Numbered from the stretch's first letter, positions 1-10,004 are shown. The stretch: DNA of 64,000 nucleotides from an uncultured Metabacillus sp. (GCF_947503125.1 NZ_CANNCR010000014.1:1-64000), one strand, 5' to 3'. The notes: generated by a model from the letters alone, not told the origin. Numbers and translations are program-made.

Positions 1-9
1 CGCAAAGGG

Positions 10-77
10 TGGCTCTTTTCTCCGCAATGACTGGCTCAAAACTCCGCATAAGTGGCTCATTTCAACTGCAATAATCA
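10..77. mobile_element. End of an IS21-like insertion sequence
   Basis: Three near-repeats of TGGCTC followed by a CTCCGCA-like block start at 10, 32 and 53, with a period of about 21 bases, and the array stops near ATAATCA at 77. Repeated short motifs at the termini are typical of IS21-family elements. The transposase genes would lie outside the window to the left. The element directly abuts the cut end of a methyltransferase gene, which fits an insertion there. The family assignment is an inference from terminus style only. Confidence 0.5.
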
Positions 78-272
78 ACGACTAGCGATGATCATAAAAA
101 AGCGATTAAAGAAGCAAAAGCGGCAAAATTCTTTACACTTGCTGAGGATTTACAGAGGGAATACTATACGACCATTCCTTTCATGCAACAAACTCTTGAA
201 ATGAATAATTTTCAAGTTACCTTCCATAGATGCAATCGGTTTGTCTGGATTATTGATGCTGTAAAAGTTTAG
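78..272 (+). pseudogene. yrrT: C-terminal fragment of a YrrT-like SAM methyltransferase
   Basis: The frame is open from 75 to the TAG at 270-272 and encodes about 62 residues containing LAEDLQREYYTTIPFMQQ and a FVWIIDAVKV end. This resembles the C-terminus of the roughly 210-residue YrrT methyltransferase that precedes mtnN, mccA and mccB in Bacillus, as I recall that family. The SAM-binding N-terminal two thirds are missing, and the reading frame enters from the IS-like end at 77. The gene should be inactive. The operon context (mccA begins 60 bases later) supports the assignment. The homology is recalled and was not searched. Confidence 0.7.
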
Positions 273-331
273 CATACAAGTAGTTTGATTCTCAGGAAAG
301 TTAAAAATCTATAAAAAAGAGGTGTGACTTG

Positions 332-2396
<2,065 letters not shown>

Positions 2397-2420
2397 CCAA
2401 TAACGAAGGTACATTTTTAC

Positions 2421-2442
2421 GCCGGAAATATCCATTTCCGGC
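2421..2442 (+). terminator. Hairpin after mccB
   Basis: A perfect 9-bp stem, GCCGGAAAT with ATTTCCGGC, encloses a 4-base loop 24 bases after the mccB stop. The following tract, CATTCATTAATTGTTT, is T-rich but not a clean T-run, so termination may be partial. Confidence 0.55.
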
Positions 2443-2527
2443 CATTCATTAATTGTTTAAGTCTAGAAATAAAGCAAGTTTGTTGTCGAATTGAGCGTTA
2501 AATACAAAGAACATTCTGACAAATGAA

Positions 2528-2557
2528 TTGACTTATGTAAGTGTTTTCAAATATAAT
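2528..2557 (+). promoter_or_regulatory. SigA-type promoter in front of the IclR module
   Basis: TTGACT at 2528-2533 and TATAAT at 2552-2557 are separated by 18 bases, close to the vegetative consensus. It points rightward and would give a leader of about 220 bases before the IclR start at 2787. Within the gap 2397-2786 the only other structures I see are the hairpin at 2421 and the palindromes at 2571-2628. Confidence 0.6.
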
Positions 2558-2570
2558 GCAAGTGTAGATG

Positions 2571-2628
2571 ATTATAAAAAACGACGTTTTATAATGTAAA
2601 ACAATAAGGTGTTTCTTACCTTTACATT
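2571..2628. promoter_or_regulatory. Two overlapping inverted repeats, possible operator
   Basis: ATTATAAAA at 2571-2579 is mirrored by TTTTATAAT at 2587-2595 with a 7-base spacer. Overlapping it, AATGTAAA at 2593-2600 is mirrored by TTTACATT at 2621-2628, with an inner GGT/ACC pair. Both lie just downstream of the predicted -10 box, where a repressor or an RNA switch could act. An IclR autoregulatory site is the simplest reading, but this is inference. Confidence 0.4.
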
Positions 2629-2786
2629 AAGAAAGCGTTGCTAAAAAAGCGCATGATAATAGGAGGTGGTCGACGAGTCAACATAATAAAAAAATATTGA
2701 CTAGTATACTCCTTTTAATACTTGATGCAAAAAATGTATACAAGATCATCCGTAGAAGGAACGTATGTTTATAAGGGGGTATACCA

Positions 2787-3554
2787 TTGCCTATTATTCA
2801 ATCTGTCGAACGAGCATTAACAATATTAGACCTATTTAATGAATATGAAACTGAATTAAAAATAACCGATATAAGTGAACGAATAAAACTACATAAGAGT
2901 ACCGTTCATTCTCTGCTAAAGACATTACAGGCACATCATTATATAGAACAAAATCCTGAAAATGGGAAGTACCGTTTAGGAATGAAGCTATTTGAGCGTG
3001 GTCAGTTTGTCATTCAAAGTATGGACCTTCGACCACTTGCGAAGCCCCATCTTGATAAACTTTCAAAAGAAACGCTGCAAACAGTTCATCTTGTTATTCT
3101 TGACGGGAAAGAAGGGGTTTATATTGATAAAGTAGAAGGAGTTACTTCCAGTGCACTTTATTCACGAATTGGCAGAAGAATTCCCATTCATTGCAGTGCG
3201 GTTGGAAAAGCGCTGGTAGCCTTTAAATCAAGTGCAGAAATCGAGGAAATTCTGGATGGATATGAATTTGTCAAGCGGACTGACTATACCATCACAGAAA
3301 AAGAAAGCTTTCTAAAGGAGCTAGAAGGGGTTCGGGAAAAAGGATATTCGCGCGATCAACAAGAAAATGAACCAGGAGTTAATTGCGTAGCTATTCCGAT
3401 CTATGATTATTCTAAAAAGGTAATTGCGGCTATCAGCATTTCCAGTCCTTTTTTGCGCTTTAATGAGAAGGAAATCTCCATGCATATTGAGCTATTAAAA
3501 AGAGAAGCAAAGGAATTGTCAAAAAAATTAGGGTATGGGTGCATGGATAAATAG
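2787..3554 (+). CDS. IclR-family transcriptional regulator
   Basis: The 255-residue protein has the IclR layout. An N-terminal winged helix-turn-helix spans about residues 20-65 (ITDISERIKLHKSTVHSLL), and a C-terminal GAF-like effector domain contains IHCSAVGKAL near 135 and PGVNCVAIPIYD near 195. The TTG start at 2787 is supported by AAGGGGG 7 bases upstream. It heads a co-directional set with a keto-deoxy acid dehydratase and a semialdehyde dehydrogenase, so it probably regulates sugar-acid catabolism with an intermediate as effector. It could be a repressor or an activator; the sequence does not decide. Confidence 0.9.
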   Translation: MPIIQSVERALTILDLFNEYETELKITDISERIKLHKSTVHSLLKTLQAHHYIEQNPENGKYRLGMKLFERGQFVIQSMDLRPLAKPHLDKLSKETLQTVHLVILDGKEGVYIDKVEGVTSSALYSRIGRRIPIHCSAVGKALVAFKSSAEIEEILDGYEFVKRTDYTITEKESFLKELEGVREKGYSRDQQENEPGVNCVAIPIYDYSKKVIAAISISSPFLRFNEKEISMHIELLKREAKELSKKLGYGCMDK

Positions 3555-3618
3555 GATTTTTACTTTATCCATTTATGAAAACTTAGTTTTATATGATAAA
3601 ACAAATGGAGGGGTAAAC

Positions 3619-4518
3619 ATGAGATTGATCCGTTTTAAAAAAGAAGAACAAGTGATTCTGGCAGCAGTAACAAATCAAAATAAGCTTTTCTCACTCCCTT
3701 ACGAAAATGCAGTTGATTTAGTGGAGCATGCTAAAAAGAGAAAATTGTCAGCAGTTGAACTAATTAACGAAATAATTGAAGATAGTCTGCCTTTAAATGA
3801 TAGGATAGAAGATTTACAGCTTCTCGTCCCCATTGAAGCACCAGAGGTTTGGGCATCAGGGGTAACTTATTTAAAAAGCAAGGAAGCCCGCAATTATGAA
3901 GCTACAAACGGCAAGCTTGACGTAACGACCTTCTATGATAAAGTTTATGACGCCAAGAGACCGGAAATCTTTTTTAAATCAACAAAAGAACGAACGATTG
4001 GTCCAAATGGTGAGCTTTTCCTACGAAGTGATTCAAATTGGCAAATTCCAGAACCGGAATTGGGGCTTGTCATTAATTACGATGGCGAAATCATCGGATA
4101 TACAATCGGCAACGACATGAGCTGTCGTGATATTGAAGGTGAAAATCCGCTTTATTTGCCACAAGCAAAAATGTGGTCACGATCCTGTTCTATTGGACCG
4201 GCCATTCTTCTGGCAGAAACTGTAGAAGATCCTTATCAATTTGAGATTTCCTGTAGGATTTTTCGAAATGAAGAACAAGTATTTGAAGGGAAGGCAAATA
4301 CAAATCAGTTAAAACGTAAATTTGATGAACTTGTTAGCTTTTTAAAAAGAGACAATATCATTTTTCCTGGTACGGTTTTGCTTACCGGAACTTGTATTGT
4401 TCCGCCGAATGAATTTAGCTTAGCAGATGGGGATAGGATTGAAATCGAAATATCTGGTATCGGAGTTTTACGTAACCCAGTGAAAAGTCAAGTTTCAAAA
4501 GTAATAACTAGTCATTAG
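3619..4518 (+). CDS. FAH-fold 2-keto-3-deoxy sugar acid dehydratase
   Basis: The 299-residue protein belongs to the fumarylacetoacetate hydrolase fold. The metal-binding acids are visible in WQIPEPELGLVI (two Glu, near residue 155) and in the NDMSCRDIEGENP segment near 175. The overall pattern, including PLYLPQAKMW and LLTGTCIVPP, matches what I know of 2-keto-3-deoxy-D-arabinonate dehydratase, which yields alpha-ketoglutarate semialdehyde. The next gene encodes a dehydrogenase suited to that product. ATG 3619 has GGAGGG 6 bases upstream; a longer in-frame start at 3535 overlaps the IclR gene and lacks a good ribosome site. Substrate stereochemistry cannot be read from sequence. Confidence 0.82.
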   Translation: MRLIRFKKEEQVILAAVTNQNKLFSLPYENAVDLVEHAKKRKLSAVELINEIIEDSLPLNDRIEDLQLLVPIEAPEVWASGVTYLKSKEARNYEATNGKLDVTTFYDKVYDAKRPEIFFKSTKERTIGPNGELFLRSDSNWQIPEPELGLVINYDGEIIGYTIGNDMSCRDIEGENPLYLPQAKMWSRSCSIGPAILLAETVEDPYQFEISCRIFRNEEQVFEGKANTNQLKRKFDELVSFLKRDNIIFPGTVLLTGTCIVPPNEFSLADGDRIEIEISGIGVLRNPVKSQVSKVITSH

Positions 4519-4573
4519 AAGTTGTTTTCCTATTGAAAATATACCACTAAATAAATAGAGGAGGAATAGCAAA

Positions 4574-6043
4574 ATGGCAACGAAGACGGAGGTAAAAACC
4601 TATCTTAATTTTGTGAATGGTCAATGGGTGAAAGCATCCAATTCAGAAGTTGATGCAAGTATTAATCCAGCAGATTGTAATGATGTTGTGGGATATGTAC
4701 AAAAGTCAACACGTGAGGATTTAAATGAAGCAGTTGCAGCAGCAGCTGAGGCACAAAAGAGCTGGAGAAAGCTCTCTGGGGCAGAGAGGGGAAATTACTT
4801 ATTTAAAGTAGCCGATATTCTTGAATCACGTATCGATGAAATTGCTGAAACAATGACCCGTGAAATGGGTAAAACTCTTCCAGAAGCTAAAGGAGAAACC
4901 GCTCGAGGTGTTGCAATTTTGCGTTATTATGCTGGAGAAGGGATGAGAAAGGTTGGCGATGTGATTCCATCCTCAGATGCAGAAGCGCTTATGTTTACAA
5001 CTCGGACCCCGCTTGGTGTAGTTGGAGTGATCACACCTTGGAATTTCCCAGTCGCAATTCCAATTTGGAAAATAGCCCCCGCATTAATTTATGGTAATTC
5101 AGTTGTATTGAAACCAGCACAGGAGACAGCTGTAACTGCTGCGAAGGTGATGGAATGCTTTGAAGTGGCACAACTGCCGAACGGAGTAATCAATATGGTA
5201 ACAGGTTCAGGAACGGTGATTGGTCAAGGGATTGTAGATCATAGAGGCATCAATGGCATCACCTTTACTGGTTCTGACGCTGTTGGTAAGCTTGTTGGCC
5301 AAGGAGCTTTGGCACGCGGAGCTAAATACCAGCTTGAGATGGGTGGTAAAAACCCGGTAATCGTTGCAGATGATGCCGATCTAGATTTAGCAGTAGAAGC
5401 TACCATAAGTGGAGGTCTTCATTCAACTGGACAAAAATGTACCGCAACAAGTCGTGTGATCATCCATCGAGATGTATATGATGTATTTAAAGAAAAGCTT
5501 CTTGCAAAAGTCAAAGAAATAAAGGTCGGAAATGGTTTGGAAGAAGGCGTTTGGATGGGTCCATGTGCCAGCGAAAACCAGCTTAAAACCGTGTTATCTT
5601 ATATCGAAAAAGGGAAGGAAGAAGGTGCCAGGCTGCTTCTTGGCGGAAACCGTTATGTAGATAAGGATGGAGCAAATGGCTTCTTTATTGAACCAACTGT
5701 ATTTGATGAAGTGGATAACCAGATGACAATTGCCCAAGAAGAAATTTTTGGACCTGTTCTTGCCTTAATTAAGGTGGATTCAATGGAAGAAGCAATAAAA
5801 GTCGCGAACGATGTAAAATTTGGTTTAAGCGCATCAATTTTTACAACCAATATTCAAAAAATGCTCCATTTCATTGAAGATATGGATGCCGGTCTTGTGA
5901 GAATTAATGCTGAAAGTGCAGGTGTTGAATTGCAAGCACCATTTGGAGGGATGAAACAATCAAGCTCCCATTCCCGCGAACAAGGGCAGGCAGCGATTGA
6001 ATTTTTCACATCTATAAAAACTGTTTTTGTTAAAGGCTCTTAA
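4574..6043 (+). CDS. Aldehyde dehydrogenase, probable alpha-ketoglutarate semialdehyde dehydrogenase
   Basis: This is an NAD(P)-dependent ALDH of 489 residues with all hallmark motifs: TPWNFP near 155, [11 protein letters not shown] near 230, the general base E255 in LEMGGKNP, the catalytic C289 in GQKCTA and EEIFGPV near 388. The likely role is oxidation of alpha-ketoglutarate semialdehyde to alpha-ketoglutarate, completing a Weimberg-type oxidative sugar route. Within the superfamily it resembles Bacillus YcbD-type enzymes, and succinate semialdehyde is an alternative substrate. GAGGAGG at 4559 gives a clear start. A long hairpin follows the stop. Confidence 0.88.
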   Translation: MATKTEVKTYLNFVNGQWVKASNSEVDASINPADCNDVVGYVQKSTREDLNEAVAAAAEAQKSWRKLSGAERGNYLFKVADILESRIDEIAETMTREMGKTLPEAKGETARGVAILRYYAGEGMRKVGDVIPSSDAEALMFTTRTPLGVVGVITPWNFPVAIPIWKIAPALIYGNSVVLKPAQETAVTAAKVMECFEVAQLPNGVINMVTGSGTVIGQGIVDHRGINGITFTGSDAVGKLVGQGALARGAKYQLEMGGKNPVIVADDADLDLAVEATISGGLHSTGQKCTATSRVIIHRDVYDVFKEKLLAKVKEIKVGNGLEEGVWMGPCASENQLKTVLSYIEKGKEEGARLLLGGNRYVDKDGANGFFIEPTVFDEVDNQMTIAQEEIFGPVLALIKVDSMEEAIKVANDVKFGLSASIFTTNIQKMLHFIEDMDAGLVRINAESAGVELQAPFGGMKQSSSHSREQGQAAIEFFTSIKTVFVKGS

Positions 6044-6049
6044 ATTAGG

Positions 6050-6097
6050 AAAGGCTGTCTCATTGTCGGATAGGAACGACACATTAAGACAGCCTTT
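6050..6097 (+). terminator. Long hairpin after the aldehyde dehydrogenase gene
   Basis: AAAGGCTGTCT at 6050-6060 pairs perfectly with AGACAGCCTTT at 6087-6097, and TGTCG/CGACA pair inside the loop. The T-run is short. The rest of the gap to 6371 shows no gene that I can support. Confidence 0.65.
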
Positions 6098-6371
6098 GCT
6101 AATTCATCATGATTAATTCACTTTTCCATAAAATTGTTTAGCCTGTGAAAAGTTAAGGTCAATTGTTGTATCATGATCAAATGCATGATAATAAACTTTA
6201 CTTGTACTATTAACACTTATAATCAAAAATGTATGCGTTTTTAATGTGATGTCAGTTGGGTTAAGCAATAGAGTAGAAGTTTAATAATTTTGGTTCTGCC
6301 ACATCACAAGTGTAAAAGCTCAATCATTCATTTTAAACACTATATTTCATTCTTAAGTAAATTGATGAAAG

Positions 6372-6674
6372 GTGAAGACAGGGATGGTTGCAGGATGTGC
6401 ACAGGTGGTATTGTTTACGAGCGGCAGAGGTACTCCAACAGGTTCACCTATTGCTCCTGTTATTAAAATCTCTACTAACACCCCAATGTTTCAAAGAATG
6501 GAAGAAAATATGGACTTAGACGCAGGCACCATTATTGAAGGTAAGGAAACCGTTGAGGAGGTTGGAAAAAGGATTTTTAATGAAATCCGTTTAGTCAGTT
6601 CCGGTAAGCTAACAAAATCTGAAATTCTTAAGCAGCATGACTTTGGGATTTGGAGGATTGGCCCTACGTTTTGA
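6372..6674 (+). pseudogene. C-terminal remnant of a UxaA-type altronate/galactarate dehydratase
   Basis: The 100-codon frame encodes QVVLFTSGRGTPTGSPIAPVIK, STNTPMFQRMEENMDLDAGTIIEG and a tail with KQHDFGIWRIGPTF. These are signatures of the C-terminal end of UxaA/GarD sugar-acid dehydratases, which are normally about 380-500 residues. The frame begins with a stop codon only two codons upstream and has no ribosome site, so only about a quarter of the gene survives. Its position after the keto-deoxy acid module suggests that a sugar-acid dehydratase of the same pathway was lost by deletion. Confidence 0.8.
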
Positions 6675-6905
6675 TAAATGATTAAGAAGCAGAGTTGAAA
6701 CAATTTGTAAGTGATTTACAAAACAGTTTGTTTGGTAAAATAGGTTAGTATGTAAGATGGTTCTAATAAGCTCCAAATATTCTTGCTTTATATTAATTGC
6801 AATTTCATTTTGCGTTTCCTATTGGTAACCACATTTTTTTTTGTAAATTGGGACAAAATGAAGATGTATGTTTATGAAAGCATCATGAAATCAGGAGGTA
6901 TTCTC

Positions 6906-7181
6906 ATGACTGATCAAAATGGAAATCGTTCATCAATCGATGGTTCAGTACAAGAGAAAATGGAAGATATATGGGAAAAAACGTGTGGGACATGGGAGAA
7001 CTGTAATGAATCAACAGTTCAGTCATTTTTAGCAGAATGTGAAAAGCATAGTATTGATCCGCAATTTTGCATGAGCTGGATCCAAGAACATCAAAATAGG
7101 ATCCCTAATTGGCAAAATGTTACTGATGTAACTCGCGAATGGGTTGTTCAGCACACATCTACCGGATCACCGATTCAATAA
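6906..7181 (+). CDS. Hypothetical 91-residue protein
   Basis: I do not recognise this protein. It is soluble, Trp- and Glu-rich, with segments WEKTCGTWENC, FLAECEKHSIDPQFCMSWIQEH and VTREWVVQH, and it carries four cysteines. It has no signal peptide or membrane segment. The start at 6906 has AGGAGG at 6893-6898. A longer frame back to 6783 lacks a ribosome site and is hydrophobic, so I exclude that extension. A 53-residue gene follows 31 bases later and may be co-transcribed. Confidence 0.7.
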   Translation: MTDQNGNRSSIDGSVQEKMEDIWEKTCGTWENCNESTVQSFLAECEKHSIDPQFCMSWIQEHQNRIPNWQNVTDVTREWVVQHTSTGSPIQ

Positions 7182-7212
7182 AAGCAGAATAACAATGCTG
7201 GAGGGGTAAGTC

Positions 7213-7374
7213 ATGCAAAAAGAACCTAGTGCAAGACAATTTCAAGATGATTTGGAGCAATACAAAATGCCGGAAGCTGTAAAACAATCAAAAAAGGGAA
7301 CTTATCAGGTAGGGTATGAAGCTTCGTCCGGAAATAGAACATCACCGGACCATGAAGTTGCAAAAAAACTTTAA
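7213..7374 (+). CDS. Small hypothetical protein, 53 residues
   Basis: ATG at 7213 is preceded by GGAGGGG at 7200-7206. The product begins MQKEPSARQFQDDLEQYK and ends DHEVAKKL. It is very hydrophilic, without cysteines or membrane segments, like many small sporulation-associated Bacillus proteins, but I cannot name a family. It probably shares a transcript with the gene ending at 7181. Confidence 0.6.
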   Translation: MQKEPSARQFQDDLEQYKMPEAVKQSKKGTYQVGYEASSGNRTSPDHEVAKKL

Positions 7375-7400
7375 TAATAAGTTGAGATTAATAACTAACG

Positions 7401-7463
7401 AAAGGGTCTTTTCTCCACAACTAAAGAACAAAATGTTCTTCACTTTGGGGACAGATCCCTTTT
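7401..7463. repeat. MITE-like hairpin repeat, copy 1
   Basis: AAAGGGTCTTTTCTCC at the left is imperfectly complementary to TTTGGGGACAGATCCCTTT at the right, with an inner GAAC/GTTC stem. The right end resembles those of repeats at 44143-44235 and 62838-62903 (TTTGG, then GGGACWGTCCC, then TTT). These may be short non-autonomous elements or terminator modules. Confidence 0.45.
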
Positions 7464-7519
7464 ACTGTTGTACTTGATAAAGTAAAACTAAAGACAATCC
7501 GTCCTATGATTGGCGGGAA

Positions 7520-7616
7520 TTTATTCAAAAACTAATTGATTCTTTACAATTAGCAAAAGGTGTTTACATGATGAAAGGAAAGGGAATGGCCAAGGTGTAG
7601 GAATGAGTCAGTGCGG
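7520..7616 (+). pseudogene. Possible decayed SpoIID/LytB-like C-terminus
   Basis: The frame ending at the TAA at 7614-7616 reads KGNGQGVGMSQCGPV, which resembles the G-H-G-V-G-M-S-Q signature of SpoIID/LytB amidase-enhancer proteins. The sequence upstream has stops in every frame and no start. Only a short motif supports this, so it is a tentative remnant. The rest of 7375-7709 holds the hairpin repeat and no other visible gene. Confidence 0.25.
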
Positions 7617-7709
7617 ACCAGTATAATGGGTAAGAATGGAAAGCAGTATAAGGATATTCTTCAGTTTTAATGGTTACTCCATACCACCATCATGAAAGGA
7701 GTGTTTTCA

Positions 7710-7847
7710 ATGGAAGTGTATGAACAAAAGGTTTGTGAAAACTGTGGAAAAGAAACTAAGCATGAAATTACCGAGGATATTATGTCAATTTATTACCATT
7801 GTTTAAATTGCGACCATACTTACGAAATGGTGAAAAATTTCTTTTGA
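7710..7847 (+). CDS. Small zinc-ribbon protein, 45 residues
   Basis: ATG 7710 is preceded by AAAGGAG at 7695-7701. The product carries two knuckles, CENCGK near residue 10 and YYHCLNCDHTYEM near 31, giving four cysteines spaced as in a CxxC-x(n)-CxxC zinc ribbon. It is probably a small metal-binding or nucleic-acid-binding protein. A good terminator follows at 7871, so the transcript ends here. Confidence 0.7.
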   Translation: MEVYEQKVCENCGKETKHEITEDIMSIYYHCLNCDHTYEMVKNFF

Positions 7848-7870
7848 AAATTAAATAGTATCTTTATACA

Positions 7871-7923
7871 AAAGAGGTTGTCTCACAGGGGTCTGCCCGA
7901 ATGTTATTGAGATAACCTTTTTT
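7871..7923 (+). terminator. Rho-independent terminator
   Basis: GGTTGTCTCA (7876-7885) pairs with TGAGATAACC (7908-7917), with one G-T pair, and is followed by a run of seven T. Confidence 0.85.
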
Positions 7924-8010
7924 CATTTGGATATTTCTTTTGTGTTAAAAGGAGGAACAGCAATTGGATTCGTTGAATGTACATATAACATTAAAAAGGA
8001 GGTTTTCAGC

Positions 8011-8841
8011 ATGCCGCATTTATCATTAACAACCTGGAGTCTTCATAGAGAGCTTGGTCCATTAAAGTGGACATACTGGGATGAAAACGAAAGAAGTCAA
8101 AAAACAAGAATAGAAGAACAGCCTGAAAATATGACACTTTTAGAGTTACCGGATGAATTAGCAAAGCAAAATTTCCGTTCATTAGAAATATGCCATTTCC
8201 ATTTTCCAAGCATAGAACCTGAATATTTACATAAGCTTCACGATGCCTTTGTGAAATCGGGTATTACGTTTCATTGTCTGTTAGTTGACTATGGTGATAT
8301 AAGCAATGAAGATTCTCAGAGAAGAAGCTCTGATCTAGAATTTATTAAGAAATGGATTAATGTCGCAGCAAATGTTGGGGCAAAAAGTGTTCGTGTCGTT
8401 GCAGGTGAGGCGAATCCTAAGAACAAAGAAGCGATCCAATTCGCAAAAAATGGGTTTCAACAACTAGTAGAATACGCTAAACCTAAAGGAATAAGAATTG
8501 TAACCGAAAACTTTAAACAACTTGCTTCCACAAAAGAAAATTGTCTGGATCTGCTCGACTCAAATAAAGGGGAGCTTGGTTTAACAGTGGATTTTGGGAA
8601 TTTTTCACCGCAAGAGAAATATCGTTCTATTGAAACCCTTATGCCTTACGCAGAATCTGTCCATGCTAAAGCGAATTATGACAAGTCAGGGCAAATTGAT
8701 GAAGACGAATACAAAAAATCGTTAGACTTGGTAGCATATAGTGGCTACGACGGCCCGATTACATTAGTTTATGATGGTCCAGGGAGTTTATGGGATGGAA
8801 TCAACAGAATTAAGGCTGTTGTTGAACAATATTGTCACTAA
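8011..8841 (+). CDS. Sugar phosphate isomerase/epimerase, AP-endonuclease-2 fold
   Basis: This 276-residue TIM-barrel protein of the xylose-isomerase-like superfamily binds a divalent metal through conserved acids and histidines. RSLEICHFHFPS near residue 60, VRVVAGEANP near 130, TENFKQ near 165, LTVDFGNF near 195 and SVHAKANYD near 220 fit the barrel strands. ATG 8011 has AAAGGAGG about 8 bases upstream. A terminator lies on each side, so it is monocistronic. The substrate is unknown; isomerase, epimerase and dehydratase activities all occur in this fold. Confidence 0.8.
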   Translation: MPHLSLTTWSLHRELGPLKWTYWDENERSQKTRIEEQPENMTLLELPDELAKQNFRSLEICHFHFPSIEPEYLHKLHDAFVKSGITFHCLLVDYGDISNEDSQRRSSDLEFIKKWINVAANVGAKSVRVVAGEANPKNKEAIQFAKNGFQQLVEYAKPKGIRIVTENFKQLASTKENCLDLLDSNKGELGLTVDFGNFSPQEKYRSIETLMPYAESVHAKANYDKSGQIDEDEYKKSLDLVAYSGYDGPITLVYDGPGSLWDGINRIKAVVEQYCH

Positions 8842-8851
8842 GTATAGCAAG

Positions 8852-8892
8852 AGGCACTTCTAAAGGTGGAAACTTTTGAAGTGCCTTTTTTT
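8852..8892 (+). terminator. Rho-independent terminator
   Basis: AGGCACTTC (8852-8860) and GAAGTGCCT (8878-8886) form a perfect 9-bp stem with inner AAAG/CTTT pairing and a run of seven T. Confidence 0.92.
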
Positions 8893-9024
8893 GAACGAAA
8901 AATAGATGAATGTAACGTTTTATAACAGATAAACTACCTTTAACTAAAATGTGCGTAATGAAACATAACATACGTGTAGTTATTGGTGAAATTTTTCTGT
9001 ACTCTTAAAATACAAAACATGATG

Positions 9025-9108
9025 TCATATGGAGCTTGCAGTATATTCACCCTCTTTTCAACTTTCAACCACAGATGAATTTTTCGATCGCTTATCTGCT
9101 CCATATGA
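9025..9108. repeat. 11-bp inverted repeat spanning 84 bases
   Basis: TCATATGGAGC at 9025-9035 is mirrored exactly by GCTCCATATGA at 9098-9108, with 62 bases between. The structure lies in the leader of the HPr-like gene, which starts 33 bases later. It could close a long RNA stem-loop, flank a small excised or inserted piece, or be chance. The rest of 8893-9140 shows nothing recognisable. Confidence 0.4.
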
Positions 9109-9140
9109 ATTTTTATGAAATTTAACTAGGAGGGATTAAA

Positions 9141-9389
9141 TTGATTGCTGCCGTGAATTGTTTACTGAGTAAAAAAATCGATCATAAAAAAATAATTCGG
9201 ATTGTTTCAAGAGCAAACCAATTTGATAGTTATATTTTAATTGAGTTTGGAAAAAAGACTTTGAATGCTAAAAGTTATTTAAGTACAAGCGAGCTTCATG
9301 ATTTTTTAGGAAGCCTTAAATTATATGCAAAAGGACATGATTCCAAAATGGCCATTGAGGCATTACAAACCACTTTGGCAGACCAATAG
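9141..9389 (+). CDS. Degenerate HPr-like protein
   Basis: This 82-residue protein has the HPr length and strand pattern: YILIEFGKKTLNAKSYLS near residues 31-48 corresponds to the region around regulatory Ser46 of HPr, and AKGHDSKMAIEAL near 62 to its C-terminal helix. A histidine at residue 15 exists, but the HxRP active-site motif of true phosphocarriers is absent (KIDHKKI instead). It is therefore unlikely to be a normal PTS phosphocarrier and may be regulatory. The TTG start at 9141 is supported by AGGAGGG at 9128-9134. Confidence 0.65.
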   Translation: MIAAVNCLLSKKIDHKKIIRIVSRANQFDSYILIEFGKKTLNAKSYLSTSELHDFLGSLKLYAKGHDSKMAIEALQTTLADQ

Positions 9390-9416
9390 CTAAATGGTAA
9401 TACGAATGGTTAAGCA

Positions 9417-9446
9417 CTTCTGTCAAAATGGCAGAAGGCTTTTTTT
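9417..9446 (+). terminator. Rho-independent terminator
   Basis: CTTCTGTCA pairs with TGGCAGAAG (one G-T pair) around a short AAA loop, followed by GC and seven T. Confidence 0.88.
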
Positions 9447-9526
9447 ATCTCGAAAAACGAAGTAAGTTTAAAAAAACACCAAATCGAGAAAAATGATTAG
9501 AAGAATAAAATAAAGAGGTGGAAACC

Positions 9527-9922
9527 ATGTCGATCTATTATTCAGTGGAAGTCGGTGATCCGATCCAAAATGTTGTCATCGAAAATACGAATACCTATTT
9601 TAACTCCATATATGATGCATTAACAGATGGGTTGCATAAAGTCGAAAGATTAGAAGAAATTCATGGGAAGGAAATTACTTTCTCTGAAAAAGAACCGATA
9701 ACAAAAGGAACGAAGGAGCATTCCCTGCATATTTGGAGAGGTTATTTAGATGGGGTAACAGAGCCTTTTTATGTTCAGTTGAATATTGAACAAGAGGATA
9801 ATGGTAAAATAATTGCCAACCCTAATATTCCAACTACAAAACTAAACAATGACCAAATGACTTTTATTTCAGAGCTCGAAGGGTTATTAAATAGGGCAAA
9901 TGAAGATGGAGGGTTGTTTTAA
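9527..9922 (+). CDS. Hypothetical 131-residue protein
   Basis: I do not recognise this protein. It is acidic, soluble and rich in Asn and Glu, with segments VEVGDPIQNVVIENTNTYFN, LHIWRGYLDGVTEPFYVQLN and a C-terminal ISELEGLLNRANEDG. There is no signal peptide. ATG at 9527 has GAGGTGG 5 bases upstream; a GTG start at 9518 falls inside that site. A shared hairpin lies between it and the convergent MATE gene. Confidence 0.65.
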   Translation: MSIYYSVEVGDPIQNVVIENTNTYFNSIYDALTDGLHKVERLEEIHGKEITFSEKEPITKGTKEHSLHIWRGYLDGVTEPFYVQLNIEQEDNGKIIANPNIPTTKLNNDQMTFISELEGLLNRANEDGGLF

Positions 9923-9938
9923 TGGCTGCGTATACAAT

Positions 9939-9974
9939 AAAACAAGCTGAGTCGAATATGATTCAGCTTGTTTT
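9939..9974. terminator. Bidirectional terminator between convergent genes
   Basis: AAAACAAGCTGA (9939-9950) and TCAGCTTGTTTT (9963-9974) form a perfect 12-bp stem. Each strand ends in T residues, so it can serve both the 9527 gene and the MATE gene on the minus strand. Confidence 0.8.
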
Positions 9975-10004
9975 GTTTAAAAAATAGTGAAGGATAAGTA
10001 CAGA

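Noticed and set aside
2629-2644. cre-like GAAAGCGTTGC before the IclR gene
   Set aside because: It has at least three mismatches to the CcpA consensus, two of them at conserved outer positions.
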